Assembly (NCBI RefSeq): GCF_013149275.1
Contig: NZ_JABGNA010000004.1
Span: 459,930 to 523,929, forward strand
Origin: Mucilaginibacter sp. SG564
Lineage (GTDB): Bacteria > Bacteroidota > Bacteroidia > Sphingobacteriales > Sphingobacteriaceae
Direction: 5' to 3'
Length of the DNA: 64,000 nt
Of this stretch, positions 1 to 8,025 are shown piece by piece (within the stretch, counting starts at the first letter, position 1; every line of letters starts with the position of its first letter). A program made the position numbers and the translations under genes. The notes below the pieces were generated by a model that saw nothing but the letters and a program-made list of their open reading frames with translations, made no database searches and was not told the origin of the DNA.

Positions 1-419
1 TGGTACAGTACAGTTTCACTGTTAAATGGCCCCTTTGTCGGTGCAATTTTTAACGATCCTGTCTTTAGTTCGGCAGATGTTACCTGAACCTCTTTGAGGG
101 TTTTAGTTTTTAAATTCAGGTAGATCTTCAGATAACTTAAATTTGTGATATAAACAGTATCTGGTTGATAATAGGGCGATGAAAAAGACAACAGGTCGCC
201 AATTTTGGCGTTGATAGCAAAGCTTCCATCCGCAGCTGAAACCTGTTTTAAATGCGAATTTAGGTTCTCGATACTTATTCCGGAAAGCGGTATTTTGGTA
301 TTGTTTTCAAATACCTGTCCACCAAATTTCCCCTGGGCATAACTTGTTCCAGCAAAAAATCCTATTAGTATTACAATCAAAAGGCTTTTCCATGCCGATT
401 GATAAATGCTTTTACACAT
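1..419 (-). CDS. Carboxypeptidase-regulatory-like domain protein, N-terminal part (cut by window edge)
   Basis: Reading leftward from an ATG at 417-419, an open frame runs off the window edge. It gives about 139 residues. The first 28 form a signal peptide (basic start, hydrophobic core, ending SYAQ). The following part (GGQVFENNTKIPLSGISIE, then an aspartate/glycine turn and a strand-rich stretch ending EVQV) has the shape of a CarboxypepD_reg-like beta-sandwich, which in Bacteroidota precedes TonB-dependent receptor barrels or stands at the start of surface proteins. What follows it cannot be seen, so whether this is a SusC/TonB receptor or a smaller protein is undecided. Confidence 0.7.
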   Translation of the reverse strand, partial: MCKSIYQSAWKSLLIVILIGFFAGTSYAQGKFGGQVFENNTKIPLSGISIENLNSHLKQVSAADGSFAINAKIGDLLSFSSPYYQPDTVYITNLSYLKIYLNLKTKTLKEVQVTSAELKTGSLKIAPTKGPFNSETVLY

Positions 420-605
420 GATTTGATTTGTAGTAATTGTATGACTTAAATATAAACGTCTTTTTCTATAATTTCCTATGTTCTGATTGTAATAAGGAAG
501 TCTTGTTTTTGAGCCACACACCAAAGTAAAGTTGAGCTTCACAGCAAACCTGCTCCCCTGCTTTTACCCCCATCTTTGTTTTGTAATTCACAGAAAAGAG
601 AAAAA

Positions 606-1418
606 ATGAAAAAGATCATATTAATAACCGGCGCTTCTGCCGGTATGGGTAAAGAAATGGCCAGGCACCTGGCACAGGATGGTCATACGGTTTATGGGGC
701 GGCCCGCCGCGTAGAAAAAATGGCCGACCTTAAACAATCGGGCGTAAAGATATTGGCCATGGATGTTACTGATGAAGCATCGATGATCGCTGGTATTGAA
801 ACTATAGTAAAAGCCGAAGGCCATATTGATGTGCTGATCAATAATGCCGGATTTGGTTCATATGGAGCCATTGAGGACGTGCCTATTGCCGATGCGCGTT
901 ACCAGATGGAAGTAAATGTTTTTGGGGCAGTTCATTTAACGCAATTGGTATTACCGCATATGCGCCAGCAAGGCTCTGGCCAGATCATTAATATATCATC
1001 TATTGGAGGAAAATTTGCCGCTGCCCTTGGCGGCTGGTATCATGCCAGTAAATTCGCGCTCGAGGCCTTGAGTGATAGCCTGCGTAATGAAGTAAAACAA
1101 TTTGGTATTGATGTGGTGGTGATTGAACCCGGTGGTGTAAAATCTGAATGGAGCAGCATTGCGATGGATAACCTGCTTAAAATTTCGGGGGATACCGCTT
1201 ATGGTAATTTAGCCAAACAATTTTCTGCTATTGCCAAAAAAGCTAACGAAAAAAATGCAGACCCGATAATTATTGTCGACCTGGTGAGGAAAGCCATAGC
1301 GGCCAAACAACCTAAAACACGTTATCATGGCGGTTATATGGCTGGCCCGGCATTGTTTATGCGCAAAATACTACCCGACCGTACATTTGATAAAATGCTG
1401 CTGGCCCAACTGAAGTAA
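606..1418 (+). CDS. Short-chain dehydrogenase/reductase (SDR)
   Basis: A classical SDR of 270 residues, probably an NAD(P)-dependent oxidoreductase of the cytoplasm with unknown substrate. Visible are the glycine-rich cofactor loop TGASAGMG (residues 8-15), the NNAG motif (79-82), the catalytic Ser near 131 and the YHASK catalytic motif (Tyr145, Lys149). An upstream in-frame ATG at 576 exists, but the one at 606 is preceded by a purine-rich AGAGAAAAA stretch and starts exactly at the Rossmann strand, so it is preferred. The AraC-type regulator gene follows after 19 bases and may be co-transcribed. Confidence 0.93.
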   Translation: MKKIILITGASAGMGKEMARHLAQDGHTVYGAARRVEKMADLKQSGVKILAMDVTDEASMIAGIETIVKAEGHIDVLINNAGFGSYGAIEDVPIADARYQMEVNVFGAVHLTQLVLPHMRQQGSGQIINISSIGGKFAAALGGWYHASKFALEALSDSLRNEVKQFGIDVVVIEPGGVKSEWSSIAMDNLLKISGDTAYGNLAKQFSAIAKKANEKNADPIIIVDLVRKAIAAKQPKTRYHGGYMAGPALFMRKILPDRTFDKMLLAQLK

Positions 1419-1437
1419 TTGTATATTTAAACTGACA

Positions 1438-2241
1438 ATGGAAGACAAAAGCCATATATTGTTCAACAACCTGCTATACTCCTGCGTTGATAAAAAACAA
1501 CGCGCTAACGAATCATTTGTACCCGAACATGCTTTCGGGTACATCATATCTGGCGAAACACATCAGAAAACCAATGAAGGCATTCGTGTATTCAGCGCGG
1601 GCACCATCGGGCTCATCCGCAGAAACCAACTGGTGAAGTCAGAAAAAGTACCGGGACCTGAAGGAGAATTTAAATCGATCAATATATTTTTAGACCAGCC
1701 ATTTTTACGCAGATATAGTGCCGAGCATAAACTTACGCCAGCCCAAACCTATACTGGTAATCATATTCATATACTGAAGCCAGATCCATTCATCAAAGGT
1801 TATTTTGATTCTTTGATGCCCTACTTTGATCACCCGGAAAGAGCCACCGATAACATGGCCGAGTTAAAAACCAAAGAAGCGGTTGAGTTGCTGCTGAATT
1901 TCAATCCTGATTTTTACGATTTTCTTTTTGATTTCAGTGAACCTTATAAGATAGACTTGGAAGCTTACATGAATCAAAATTTCATGTTCAATGTACCTAC
2001 CGCTCAATTCGCCAAACTCACCGGACGCAGCCTCGCTAGCTTTAAGCGAGATTTTGAAAAGATCTTCCGCTTATCGCCAGGCCAATGGCTGCAGCAAAAG
2101 CGATTGAATGAGGCCTATTTCCTCATCAAGGAAAAGGGCCAGAAACCATCAGAAGTATATCTCGACGTTGGCTTTGAGAATCTATCTCACTTTTCTTATA
2201 CTTTTAAAAAAGCTTTTGGGATAGTGCCGTCACGGGTGTAA
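1438..2241 (+). CDS. AraC-family transcriptional regulator
   Basis: A 267-residue regulator. The C-terminal 90 residues hold the two helix-turn-helix units of the AraC/XylS family: FAKLTGRSLASFKRDFEKIF, then YLDVGFENLSHFSYTFKKAFG close to the end, which is the family signature. The N-terminal part (about 1-160) should be the cupin-like effector-binding region, as in many Bacteroidota AraC proteins, but no ligand can be named. It sits directly behind the SDR gene and may control it; that link is inferred from position only. Confidence 0.9.
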   Translation: MEDKSHILFNNLLYSCVDKKQRANESFVPEHAFGYIISGETHQKTNEGIRVFSAGTIGLIRRNQLVKSEKVPGPEGEFKSINIFLDQPFLRRYSAEHKLTPAQTYTGNHIHILKPDPFIKGYFDSLMPYFDHPERATDNMAELKTKEAVELLLNFNPDFYDFLFDFSEPYKIDLEAYMNQNFMFNVPTAQFAKLTGRSLASFKRDFEKIFRLSPGQWLQQKRLNEAYFLIKEKGQKPSEVYLDVGFENLSHFSYTFKKAFGIVPSRV

Positions 2242-2329
2242 ACGGGGCTTAAAAATTATCTTCCAAATTCTGCTTTTTACTGATTTGTTTTGATAGTTTT
2301 ATGCTGCCTACCCTATTTAGGCCATAAAA

Positions 2330-2980
2330 ATGACCTCAACCGAATTTGAACTCACCGGCGGCGCTACATATGGCATGATAAATGCCACCTGGCCTTTTGC
2401 TACCCTCCGGGTTAACCAAAATGAACTCGAACTTAATATTTCCTTATTAGGAAACCTATATTTCAGGCCAGAGGATGTAATTTCTATAACCGCCTCGGGA
2501 ATGAGTATCTTTTCAAGCGGTATTCGTATTACACACAAAGTAAAGGGATACTACTCAACTGTTATTTTCAAGTCGTTCACCAATACAAATTCCATTCTGC
2601 AACAAATACAGCAAACAGGCTTTTTAGATAATAAAGAACGCTTACCTTTTTATGAGGATACTGTGATTACCGCGATGCAGGAAAAAGGTGGCTTCGCTAT
2701 GAAAATTCCGGCAGCTATAGCTATTGCGGTTATCTGGAACCTTTTGTTGTTACCTAATTTAGTTCATTCATTTCAGAATAGTAAAGTTCCGTTTATAGGT
2801 ATTCACCTGGGATTATCTTTTATGCTGCTGCTATGCCTTACGCTTTTGATATCCGAACCATTCCGGGGCGTAATACTGAAAGAAGGCCGTACTTTAAAAC
2901 ATATTAAGACATTTGTGTTGTTTATGATATTCCTATCGGCATTAATGCTGGGCATGTCATTCCTGATTCCCCAGTTCTAA
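2330..2980 (+). CDS. Hypothetical membrane protein
   Basis: I do not recognise the family. The 216-residue product has a soluble, strand-rich N-terminal half (about 1-120) and three hydrophobic segments in the C-terminal half (roughly 125-145, 155-175 and 193-213), so the N-terminal half probably faces the cytoplasm or periplasm as a domain anchored by a three-helix bundle. The start ATG lies shortly after a run ending in GGCCATAAAA. The next small membrane protein gene follows after about 60 bases. Confidence 0.75.
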   Translation: MTSTEFELTGGATYGMINATWPFATLRVNQNELELNISLLGNLYFRPEDVISITASGMSIFSSGIRITHKVKGYYSTVIFKSFTNTNSILQQIQQTGFLDNKERLPFYEDTVITAMQEKGGFAMKIPAAIAIAVIWNLLLLPNLVHSFQNSKVPFIGIHLGLSFMLLLCLTLLISEPFRGVILKEGRTLKHIKTFVLFMIFLSALMLGMSFLIPQF

Positions 2981-3042
2981 ATCTTATTTGTTTTTCTGTT
3001 TGTTTTGGATAGATTTATACCAACAAACCTAAAATCCTTTAC

Positions 3043-3438
3043 ATGAACTGGAACCTGATACTCAAGCTCTCCATATTTGGCCTGATCATGGGCATTGCCA
3101 CCGCGTTTTTTATTCCGAGTAATATTGAGGGCGCTATCTGGCCGGTTATCTTTATTATCTGCGCTTATATTATCGCCAAAAACTGCACGCAAATGTATTT
3201 TACCCATGGCTTTTGCCTTAGCCTGGTTAATTGTGTATGGATCATAGCAGCACACTCTATTTTCTATAAAAACTATGCAGCCGGTCATGCACCAGAAGCG
3301 GCCATGTATAATGGTAACCCCTATCATTTACCGCCACAAGTTGCCCTCACTGTTATTGGCGTTGTAATTGGTATAGCTTCAGGGTTGGTACAAGGCCTGT
3401 TTGCTTTTATCGCGTCAAAACTGGTGAAGAAAGCATAA
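3043..3438 (+). CDS. Hypothetical four-helix membrane protein
   Basis: 131 residues with hydrophobic segments at about 5-24, 29-46, 57-74 and 101-127, so an integral inner-membrane protein. The layout recalls small DUF4199-type proteins of Bacteroidota but I cannot assign it. Its stop codon overlaps the next start by one base (TAATG), so it is translationally coupled to the DUF1801 protein downstream. Confidence 0.75.
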   Translation: MNWNLILKLSIFGLIMGIATAFFIPSNIEGAIWPVIFIICAYIIAKNCTQMYFTHGFCLSLVNCVWIIAAHSIFYKNYAAGHAPEAAMYNGNPYHLPPQVALTVIGVVIGIASGLVQGLFAFIASKLVKKA

Positions 3439-3809
3439 TGACCTTAACCCAGCTGGATAATTTTTACCTACAAAAGGACGAACCCATCCGGAGCTGTCTA
3501 TTGGCGCTTAAAGACATCATTTTGAAGCAAGACGAAAACGTATCAGCCGATTGGAAATACGGTATGCCGTTTTTTTGCTACATGGGTAAAATGTTCTGCT
3601 ACCTGTGGGTGCACAAAAAGTATCATCAACCCTATATTGGCATTGTTGAAGGTAAACGCTTTGATCACCACGCTTTGATCATCGAAAAAAGATCACGTAT
3701 GAAGATCATGCTTTTTGAAGCTGATAAAGATCTGCCCGTGCAAACTATCGAACATATTTTAAAGCAGGCTCTTGATCTTTACAGGACAGGGATTATAAAA
3801 ACCAGGTAA
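3438..3809 (+). CDS. DUF1801-domain protein (YdhG/YjbR-like fold)
   Basis: 123 residues. The pattern of an opening helix, the block SADWKYGMPFFCYMGKMFCY, and a later KRSRMKIMLFEADKDLPV segment matches the small DUF1801 family, whose function is unknown. The start overlaps the stop of the preceding membrane-protein gene by one base, so the two are read together. No catalytic residues can be assigned. Confidence 0.8.
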   Translation: MTLTQLDNFYLQKDEPIRSCLLALKDIILKQDENVSADWKYGMPFFCYMGKMFCYLWVHKKYHQPYIGIVEGKRFDHHALIIEKRSRMKIMLFEADKDLPVQTIEHILKQALDLYRTGIIKTR

Positions 3810-3898
3810 CAGCGGCAGTTGGGAAGACGCCTTACCAGTTTGCTAAAGGCAGAATCTATTTTTTGTACAATCCATCATGAATAAAACAATTGAATGTA

Positions 3899-3906
3899 TA
3901 TCTTTG
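3899..3906 (+). promoter_or_regulatory. -7 promoter element of tRNA-Arg
   Basis: TATCTTTG matches the Bacteroidota -7 consensus TAnnTTTG and ends 8 bases before the tRNA. No good -33 TTG is seen at the usual distance. Confidence 0.6.
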
Positions 3907-3914
3907 CAGCAACT

Positions 3915-3986
3915 GCTTCCGTAGTTCAATGGATAGAATTATGGTTTCCGGTACCATCGATATGAGTTCGAATCTCGTCGGGAGCA
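3915..3986 (+). tRNA. tRNA-Arg (CCG)
   Basis: 72 bases that fold into a cloverleaf. The acceptor GCTTCCG pairs with CGGGAGC (one G-U), the anticodon arm is ATGGT-TTCCGGT-ACCAT with anticodon CCG, and the T-loop is GTTCGAATC. The CCA end is not encoded. A strong hairpin terminator follows directly. Confidence 0.93.
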
Positions 3987-3988
3987 CA

Positions 3989-4023
3989 AAAAAGCCTCTT
4001 AAATTTATTTTAAGAGGCTTTTT
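3989..4023 (+). terminator. Rho-independent terminator after tRNA-Arg
   Basis: The inverted repeat AAAAGCCTCTTAAA / TTTAAGAGGCTTTT with a short loop begins two bases after the tRNA and ends in a T-run. It is symmetrical enough to act for the leftward gene at 4040-4258 as well only if that gene were read outward, which it is not. Confidence 0.85.
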
Positions 4024-4039
4024 GTTTTCTTTATGTTGC

Positions 4040-4258
4040 TCAATCTTCGCAATGCGAAATATGATTCATATTTAAAATGGCATCTACCTCCTGGAGAAAA
4101 TGCTGATGTTCCATTTCTTCTACCTCGAGCTGCGTTAGGCCGCTGTACTTTGCTTTGTTTTGGTGCCTGCTTCTAACGATGATCACAATAGGTATACATA
4201 CCTGTATGATCATAAAGGCTACCGTGATCTGGAACATATAAGTAACTAATGTATCCAT
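4040..4258 (-). CDS. Small single-span membrane protein
   Basis: 72 residues: one transmembrane helix (about 8-29) followed by a basic patch RSRHQNK and an acidic C-terminal helix rich in Glu and His. It resembles the short orphan membrane proteins often found in Bacteroidota genomes but cannot be assigned. It lies alone between tRNA-Arg and the MATE promoter region. Confidence 0.55.
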   Translation of the reverse strand: MDTLVTYMFQITVAFMIIQVCIPIVIIVRSRHQNKAKYSGLTQLEVEEMEHQHFLQEVDAILNMNHISHCED

Positions 4259-4517
4259 AATAGTAAGACAAATAAGGTATAAATTGGTGTTGTTAATTTA
4301 ACGATTTTTACTCGGTTTTAGATACGTATTCGCTATTTTTTCTACTTTCTTAACCATTTAAAGCGTTTTTAACATTTTGTACAATAAAACGCCTTTACAG
4401 CTTTAAAGCTTATATTTTTAGCCCCATTTATTGTTAATCTATTTACTTGTTTATTAGCCGGCCAGTATCGTTTTAACCATTTTTAACGTAAGGGCTATTA
4501 TAATTTTTTAATAATGC
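4259..4517. other. AT-rich intergenic region with repeated TTTTTAAC words
   Basis: No gene is seen. The stretch is very AT-rich and contains several copies of (T)TTTTAAC or its relatives (for example near 4300, 4350, 4366 and 4480). It leads into the promoter of the MATE gene. A similar run of this word occurs at about 21,310-21,400. Confidence 0.5.
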
Positions 4518-4547
4518 TTGCCTAACCAAAAGCCTTCCTTATATTTG
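4518..4547 (+). promoter_or_regulatory. Promoter of the MATE transporter gene
   Basis: TTG at 4518-4520, a 19-base spacer and TATATTTG at 4540-4547 match the Bacteroidota primary-sigma promoter (TTG-N19-TAnnTTTG) exactly. The expected transcript start is about 60 bases before the ATG at 4615. Confidence 0.75.
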
Positions 4548-4614
4548 TAACCAAAAGGTTTCATATTAATGGTTAAACATCTATTCCTTTTTATTCCATA
4601 TAACCAATACTCCT

Positions 4615-6045
4615 ATGTTAGAGACAGTTCAACCCAAACCCAAAAGTAAAGTATCTTCTTTTTTCTCTGTTTTAAAGCAATCACTTAAAGGCGCCGAAGT
4701 TGACCTCACCTCCATCAGCATTAAAAGAGCCATTATCCTGTTAGCCATTCCCATGATGCTGGAAATGGCCATGGAATCTGTATTCGCGTTGGTCGATCTG
4801 TATTTTGTGGGGCATTTGAAAAACAGCAGCCTTGCCATTCAAACGGTTGGTTTAACAGAATCGGTATTAACCGTTATATATTCCCTGGCTATAGGTTTGA
4901 GCATGGCGGCTACAGCTGTAGTGGCCCGGCGTATCGGTGAAAAAAATCCCGAGGCGGCTTCAAAGGCCGGGATGCAAACCATTATCATCGCCGTAATTAT
5001 TAACCTTACCATCAGCATTATAGGGTTAACACACGCCCGGGATATCCTGCTGATCATGGGTGCCTCTGCCGAAACTGCCGATCATGGAACCAACTTTGTT
5101 CGGATTATGATGGGTGGTAGTATCATTATTGTGATGCTATTCCTGATCAACGGTATTTTCAGAGGGGCCGGTAATGCCGCCGTAGCAATGCGCAGTTTAT
5201 TGATAGCCAACATAGCAAACTGTTTCTTATGCCCACTTTTTATCCGGGGGCTGGGCCCTATCCCGGCATTTGGCTTAACCGGTGCCGCCATCGCTACTAC
5301 TATTGGCAGAGGGCTGGGCGTTAGTTACCAGGTTTACAATTTATTCAACGGAAAAAACATCCTGAAGATACGCTTAAGCTATTTTGTGCCCGACTGGCAG
5401 CAGATCAAAGCCATCATCAAAATTGCCGCGCCGGGTATTTTCCAATTTGTGATAGCCAGTTGCAGCTGGATATTCCTGGCCGAACTGGTGGCTACCACCG
5501 GCGGCGAAGCTGGCTCAGCGGGCTATCAAACGTCCCTGCGGTTAATGATGTTCTTCCTGTTACCTGCCTGGGGGCTAAGCAACGCCGCCGCAACCCTGGT
5601 TGGGCAAAATCTGGGCGCAGGCCAGGTTGACAGGGCTGAAAAATCGGTATTTCAAACCATTAAATATACTATGGTGTTTCTGGGTGTTGTAAGTATATTA
5701 TTTTTAACCTGCGGCCACTTGTTCGCCTCATTTTTCACTAACGATGCAGCTGTTATAAAAGTAGCTTCACGCTCCCTGCAAATTTTAAGCGGAGGCTTTA
5801 TTATTTATGGTATGGGTATGATTTTCACCAGCGCCTTTAATGGTGCCGGCGATACTTGGACACCTACCAAGATCAACCTATTTACCTTTTGGGTGTTCCA
5901 GATACCATTTGCTTACTTACTGGCCAAGTATTTTGAAATGGGACCAACAGGCGTGTTTGTTTCCATCCCTGTTGCCGAAGTTGGGCTTACCTTAGGGGCC
6001 TACATTCTGTTTAAACGCGGCAGGTGGAAAAAGATCAAGGTTTAA
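4615..6045 (+). CDS. MATE-family efflux transporter
   Basis: 476 residues with about 12 hydrophobic helices after a soluble lead of about 35 residues. The sequence (PMMLEMAMESVFALVDLYFV near the first helix, VGQNLGAG in the second half, a two-fold repeated layout) is typical of multidrug and toxin extrusion proteins, which export cationic drugs or metabolites using a sodium or proton gradient. It has its own promoter. It ends in a nested hairpin shared with the convergent gene. The substrate is unknown. Confidence 0.93.
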   Translation: MLETVQPKPKSKVSSFFSVLKQSLKGAEVDLTSISIKRAIILLAIPMMLEMAMESVFALVDLYFVGHLKNSSLAIQTVGLTESVLTVIYSLAIGLSMAATAVVARRIGEKNPEAASKAGMQTIIIAVIINLTISIIGLTHARDILLIMGASAETADHGTNFVRIMMGGSIIIVMLFLINGIFRGAGNAAVAMRSLLIANIANCFLCPLFIRGLGPIPAFGLTGAAIATTIGRGLGVSYQVYNLFNGKNILKIRLSYFVPDWQQIKAIIKIAAPGIFQFVIASCSWIFLAELVATTGGEAGSAGYQTSLRLMMFFLLPAWGLSNAAATLVGQNLGAGQVDRAEKSVFQTIKYTMVFLGVVSILFLTCGHLFASFFTNDAAVIKVASRSLQILSGGFIIYGMGMIFTSAFNGAGDTWTPTKINLFTFWVFQIPFAYLLAKYFEMGPTGVFVSIPVAEVGLTLGAYILFKRGRWKKIKV

Positions 6046-6055
6046 TAGGTTCATA

Positions 6056-6225
6056 GTCGATGGTCGATAGACCATGGGATAGTAACGTCTGTAAGATAGA
6101 AACATAAAGATCAAAAGAAAAAGTCCGAAAATTTGGAGGGTTACACTCGCCAAATCTTCGGACTTTTTTACTTGCAGATTTTCAGACTCCATGGGCCATC
6201 AACTATGGTCTATGGGCTTTCTGAC
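6056..6225. repeat. Nested inverted repeats in a convergent gap, with bidirectional terminator
   Basis: The inner hairpin has arms AAAAAGTCCGAA... (6118-6136) and ...TTCGGACTTTTT (6149-6168) and is a good terminator for both converging genes. Outside it lie words built on GTCGATGGTCGATAG and CCATGG (6056-6077) with a partial complement at 6191-6222. The first 22 bases of this repeat recur exactly at 7846-7867. Confidence 0.75.
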
Positions 6226-6228
6226 TTC

Positions 6229-6696
6229 TTAAGGCACTTTTACTGCCTGACGGGCAAGCAATTGCCATTGTCCTTTATTTTTAATCCATACCAACAGTAT
6301 ACCAAGCTTCACCGTACTAGGGCCTTTTCCTTTATCATTGGTGGCTGCGCTAAGTATATGGCGCACAGTAGCGGTATTACCTACTACTTTTACTTGCTGC
6401 TCGGTCAAATCGATAGATACAAAATCAGATGCTCCGGTAGCAATATCACTTATAAATTCTTTTTTAGTTTGCAGTTTACCGCTTGAGTGACCGTAGGTTA
6501 ATTCGGCGGATGTCAATTTATCCAACGTAACGGTATCGGCATCAACCATGGCTTTACGTAATTGCTCAGTGGCTTGTGTTACCTCGCTTATCAGTTTGGC
6601 ATTTTGAGCAAAAGGTTTATCCATGTGTAGTAGGAAAACTGCCCCGAAACAAAGCAGGGCCTTGAATAAAAAAGATCTTTTCATAAGGATTTTCAA
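6229..6696 (-). CDS. Secreted DUF4440 / NTF2-like protein
   Basis: 155 residues. The first 30 form a signal peptide (KRSFLFKALLCFGAVFLLH...FAQ), so the product is exported. The rest matches the NTF2-like cone fold of the DUF4440/SnoaL group: an opening helix with DADTVTLDKLTSAELTYGHSSG, then TKKEFISDI and paired strands VRHILSAA. Such proteins are periplasmic and mostly of unknown role. It is convergent with the MATE gene and lies just downstream of ychF on the same strand. Confidence 0.8.
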   Translation of the reverse strand: MKILMKRSFLFKALLCFGAVFLLHMDKPFAQNAKLISEVTQATEQLRKAMVDADTVTLDKLTSAELTYGHSSGKLQTKKEFISDIATGASDFVSIDLTEQQVKVVGNTATVRHILSAATNDKGKGPSTVKLGILLVWIKNKGQWQLLARQAVKVP

Positions 6697-6720
6697 ATTA
6701 GGTTTTTAACAAATATACTG

Positions 6721-7824
6721 TTAAACGTTAAATCTGAAGTGCATAATATCACCGTCCTGTACAATATAGGTTTTGCCCTCAATACCCAATTTACCGTTTT
6801 CTTTTATAGCGGCTTCCGATCCGTTGAATTTTACAAAATCGTCATACTTGATCACCTCGGCGCGAATAAATCCTTTCTCAAAATCGGTATGGATAACGCC
6901 TGCGGCTTGCGGCGCTGTAAAGCCCTGGGTAATTGTCCAGGCACGTACTTCCTGCACGCCCGCGGTAAAATAAGTAGCCAGATCAAGCAATTTATAGGCC
7001 GCTTTGATCAGTTTATTTACACCCGATTCTGTCAACCCCAGATCGTCCAGGAACATCTGGCGTTCTTCAAAAGTTTCCAGTTGCGCAATTTCCGACTCAA
7101 TCTGTGCCGATATCACCAATACCTCGGCATTCTCTTCCTTAACTGCAGCCTTTACCTTTTCTACATAGACATTGCCTGTGTTTACCGAGCCTTCGTCAAC
7201 ATTACAAACATACATCACCGGTTTGGCGGTAAGTAGCCACAGATCGGCAACGTATTCTTTATCCTCTTCGGCAACAGGAGCAGTACGGGCCGATTTACCC
7301 GCCAGCATATGCTCTTTGTAAACGGTTAAAACATCAAAGGTTTTTTTGGCTTCTTTGTCGCCGCCGGTTTTAGCCATTTTCTCCACTTTCTGGATCTTTT
7401 TCTCTATCGATTCCAGATCCTTCAGTTGTAATTCGGTATCAATGATCTCTTTGTCGCGTATCGGATCAACAGAGCCGTCGACATGTATCACATTATCGTT
7501 GTCAAAGCAACGCAGTACATGTATAATAGCATTGGTGGCACGTATATTACCCAAAAACTGGTTTCCTAAACCTTCGCCTTTGCTGGCGCCTTTTACTAAA
7601 CCGGCTATATCAACAATTTCAATAACATTGGGTACAATACTTTTGGGTTGTACTATATCAACAAGTTTGGTTAAACGCTCATCCGGTACCGTAATTACGC
7701 CTACGTTTGGCTCAATAGTACAGAACGGAAAGTTAGCCGCCTGCGCTTTGGCGTTTGATAAGCAATTAAAAAGTGTTGATTTACCCACATTTGGTAAACC
7801 CACTATTCCACATTGTAAACCCAT
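6721..7824 (-). CDS. ychF: Redox-regulated ATPase YchF (OLA1 family)
   Basis: 367 residues, the full family length. The P-loop GLPNVGKS is at residues 9-16, followed by DIAGLVKGASKGEGLGNQFL (G3 and switch II) and NVDE in place of NKxD, which explains the ATP preference known for YchF/Ola1. The C-terminal TGS domain is present (AWTITQGFTAPQAAGVIHTDFEKGFIRA). Known family members bind ribosomes and respond to oxidative stress. It is flanked on both sides by copies of the same GTCGATGG word repeat. Confidence 0.97.
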   Translation of the reverse strand: MGLQCGIVGLPNVGKSTLFNCLSNAKAQAANFPFCTIEPNVGVITVPDERLTKLVDIVQPKSIVPNVIEIVDIAGLVKGASKGEGLGNQFLGNIRATNAIIHVLRCFDNDNVIHVDGSVDPIRDKEIIDTELQLKDLESIEKKIQKVEKMAKTGGDKEAKKTFDVLTVYKEHMLAGKSARTAPVAEEDKEYVADLWLLTAKPVMYVCNVDEGSVNTGNVYVEKVKAAVKEENAEVLVISAQIESEIAQLETFEERQMFLDDLGLTESGVNKLIKAAYKLLDLATYFTAGVQEVRAWTITQGFTAPQAAGVIHTDFEKGFIRAEVIKYDDFVKFNGSEAAIKENGKLGIEGKTYIVQDGDIMHFRFNV

Positions 7825-7845
7825 TTTTTAGATATTAATTCTTTT

Positions 7846-7890
7846 GTCGATGGTCGATAGACCATGGTCAATGGACTATCGACCATCGAC
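7846..7890. repeat. Perfect 15-bp-arm palindrome between ychF and mgtE
   Basis: GTCGATGGTCGATAG (7846-7860) is exactly complemented by CTATCGACCATCGAC (7876-7890). Each arm is itself a near-duplicate of the word GTCGAT. The left arm and loop start share 22 identical bases with 6056-6077. Confidence 0.85.
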
Positions 7891-8025
7891 TATTATCTAC
7901 CGATAAAATTCGCGCAAAGATAACACAAAAATTTGCCTATAATTTGAAAAAATAAACGACTTTTGCCAACGTCAAAATAAGGCGAAACAGATTAATAACA
8001 ACATGTAAACAACAGGGGGACACTT

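Noticed and set aside
6133..6486. 117-residue frame on the plus strand
   Set aside because: It is antisense to the DUF4440 gene and spans the terminator hairpin.
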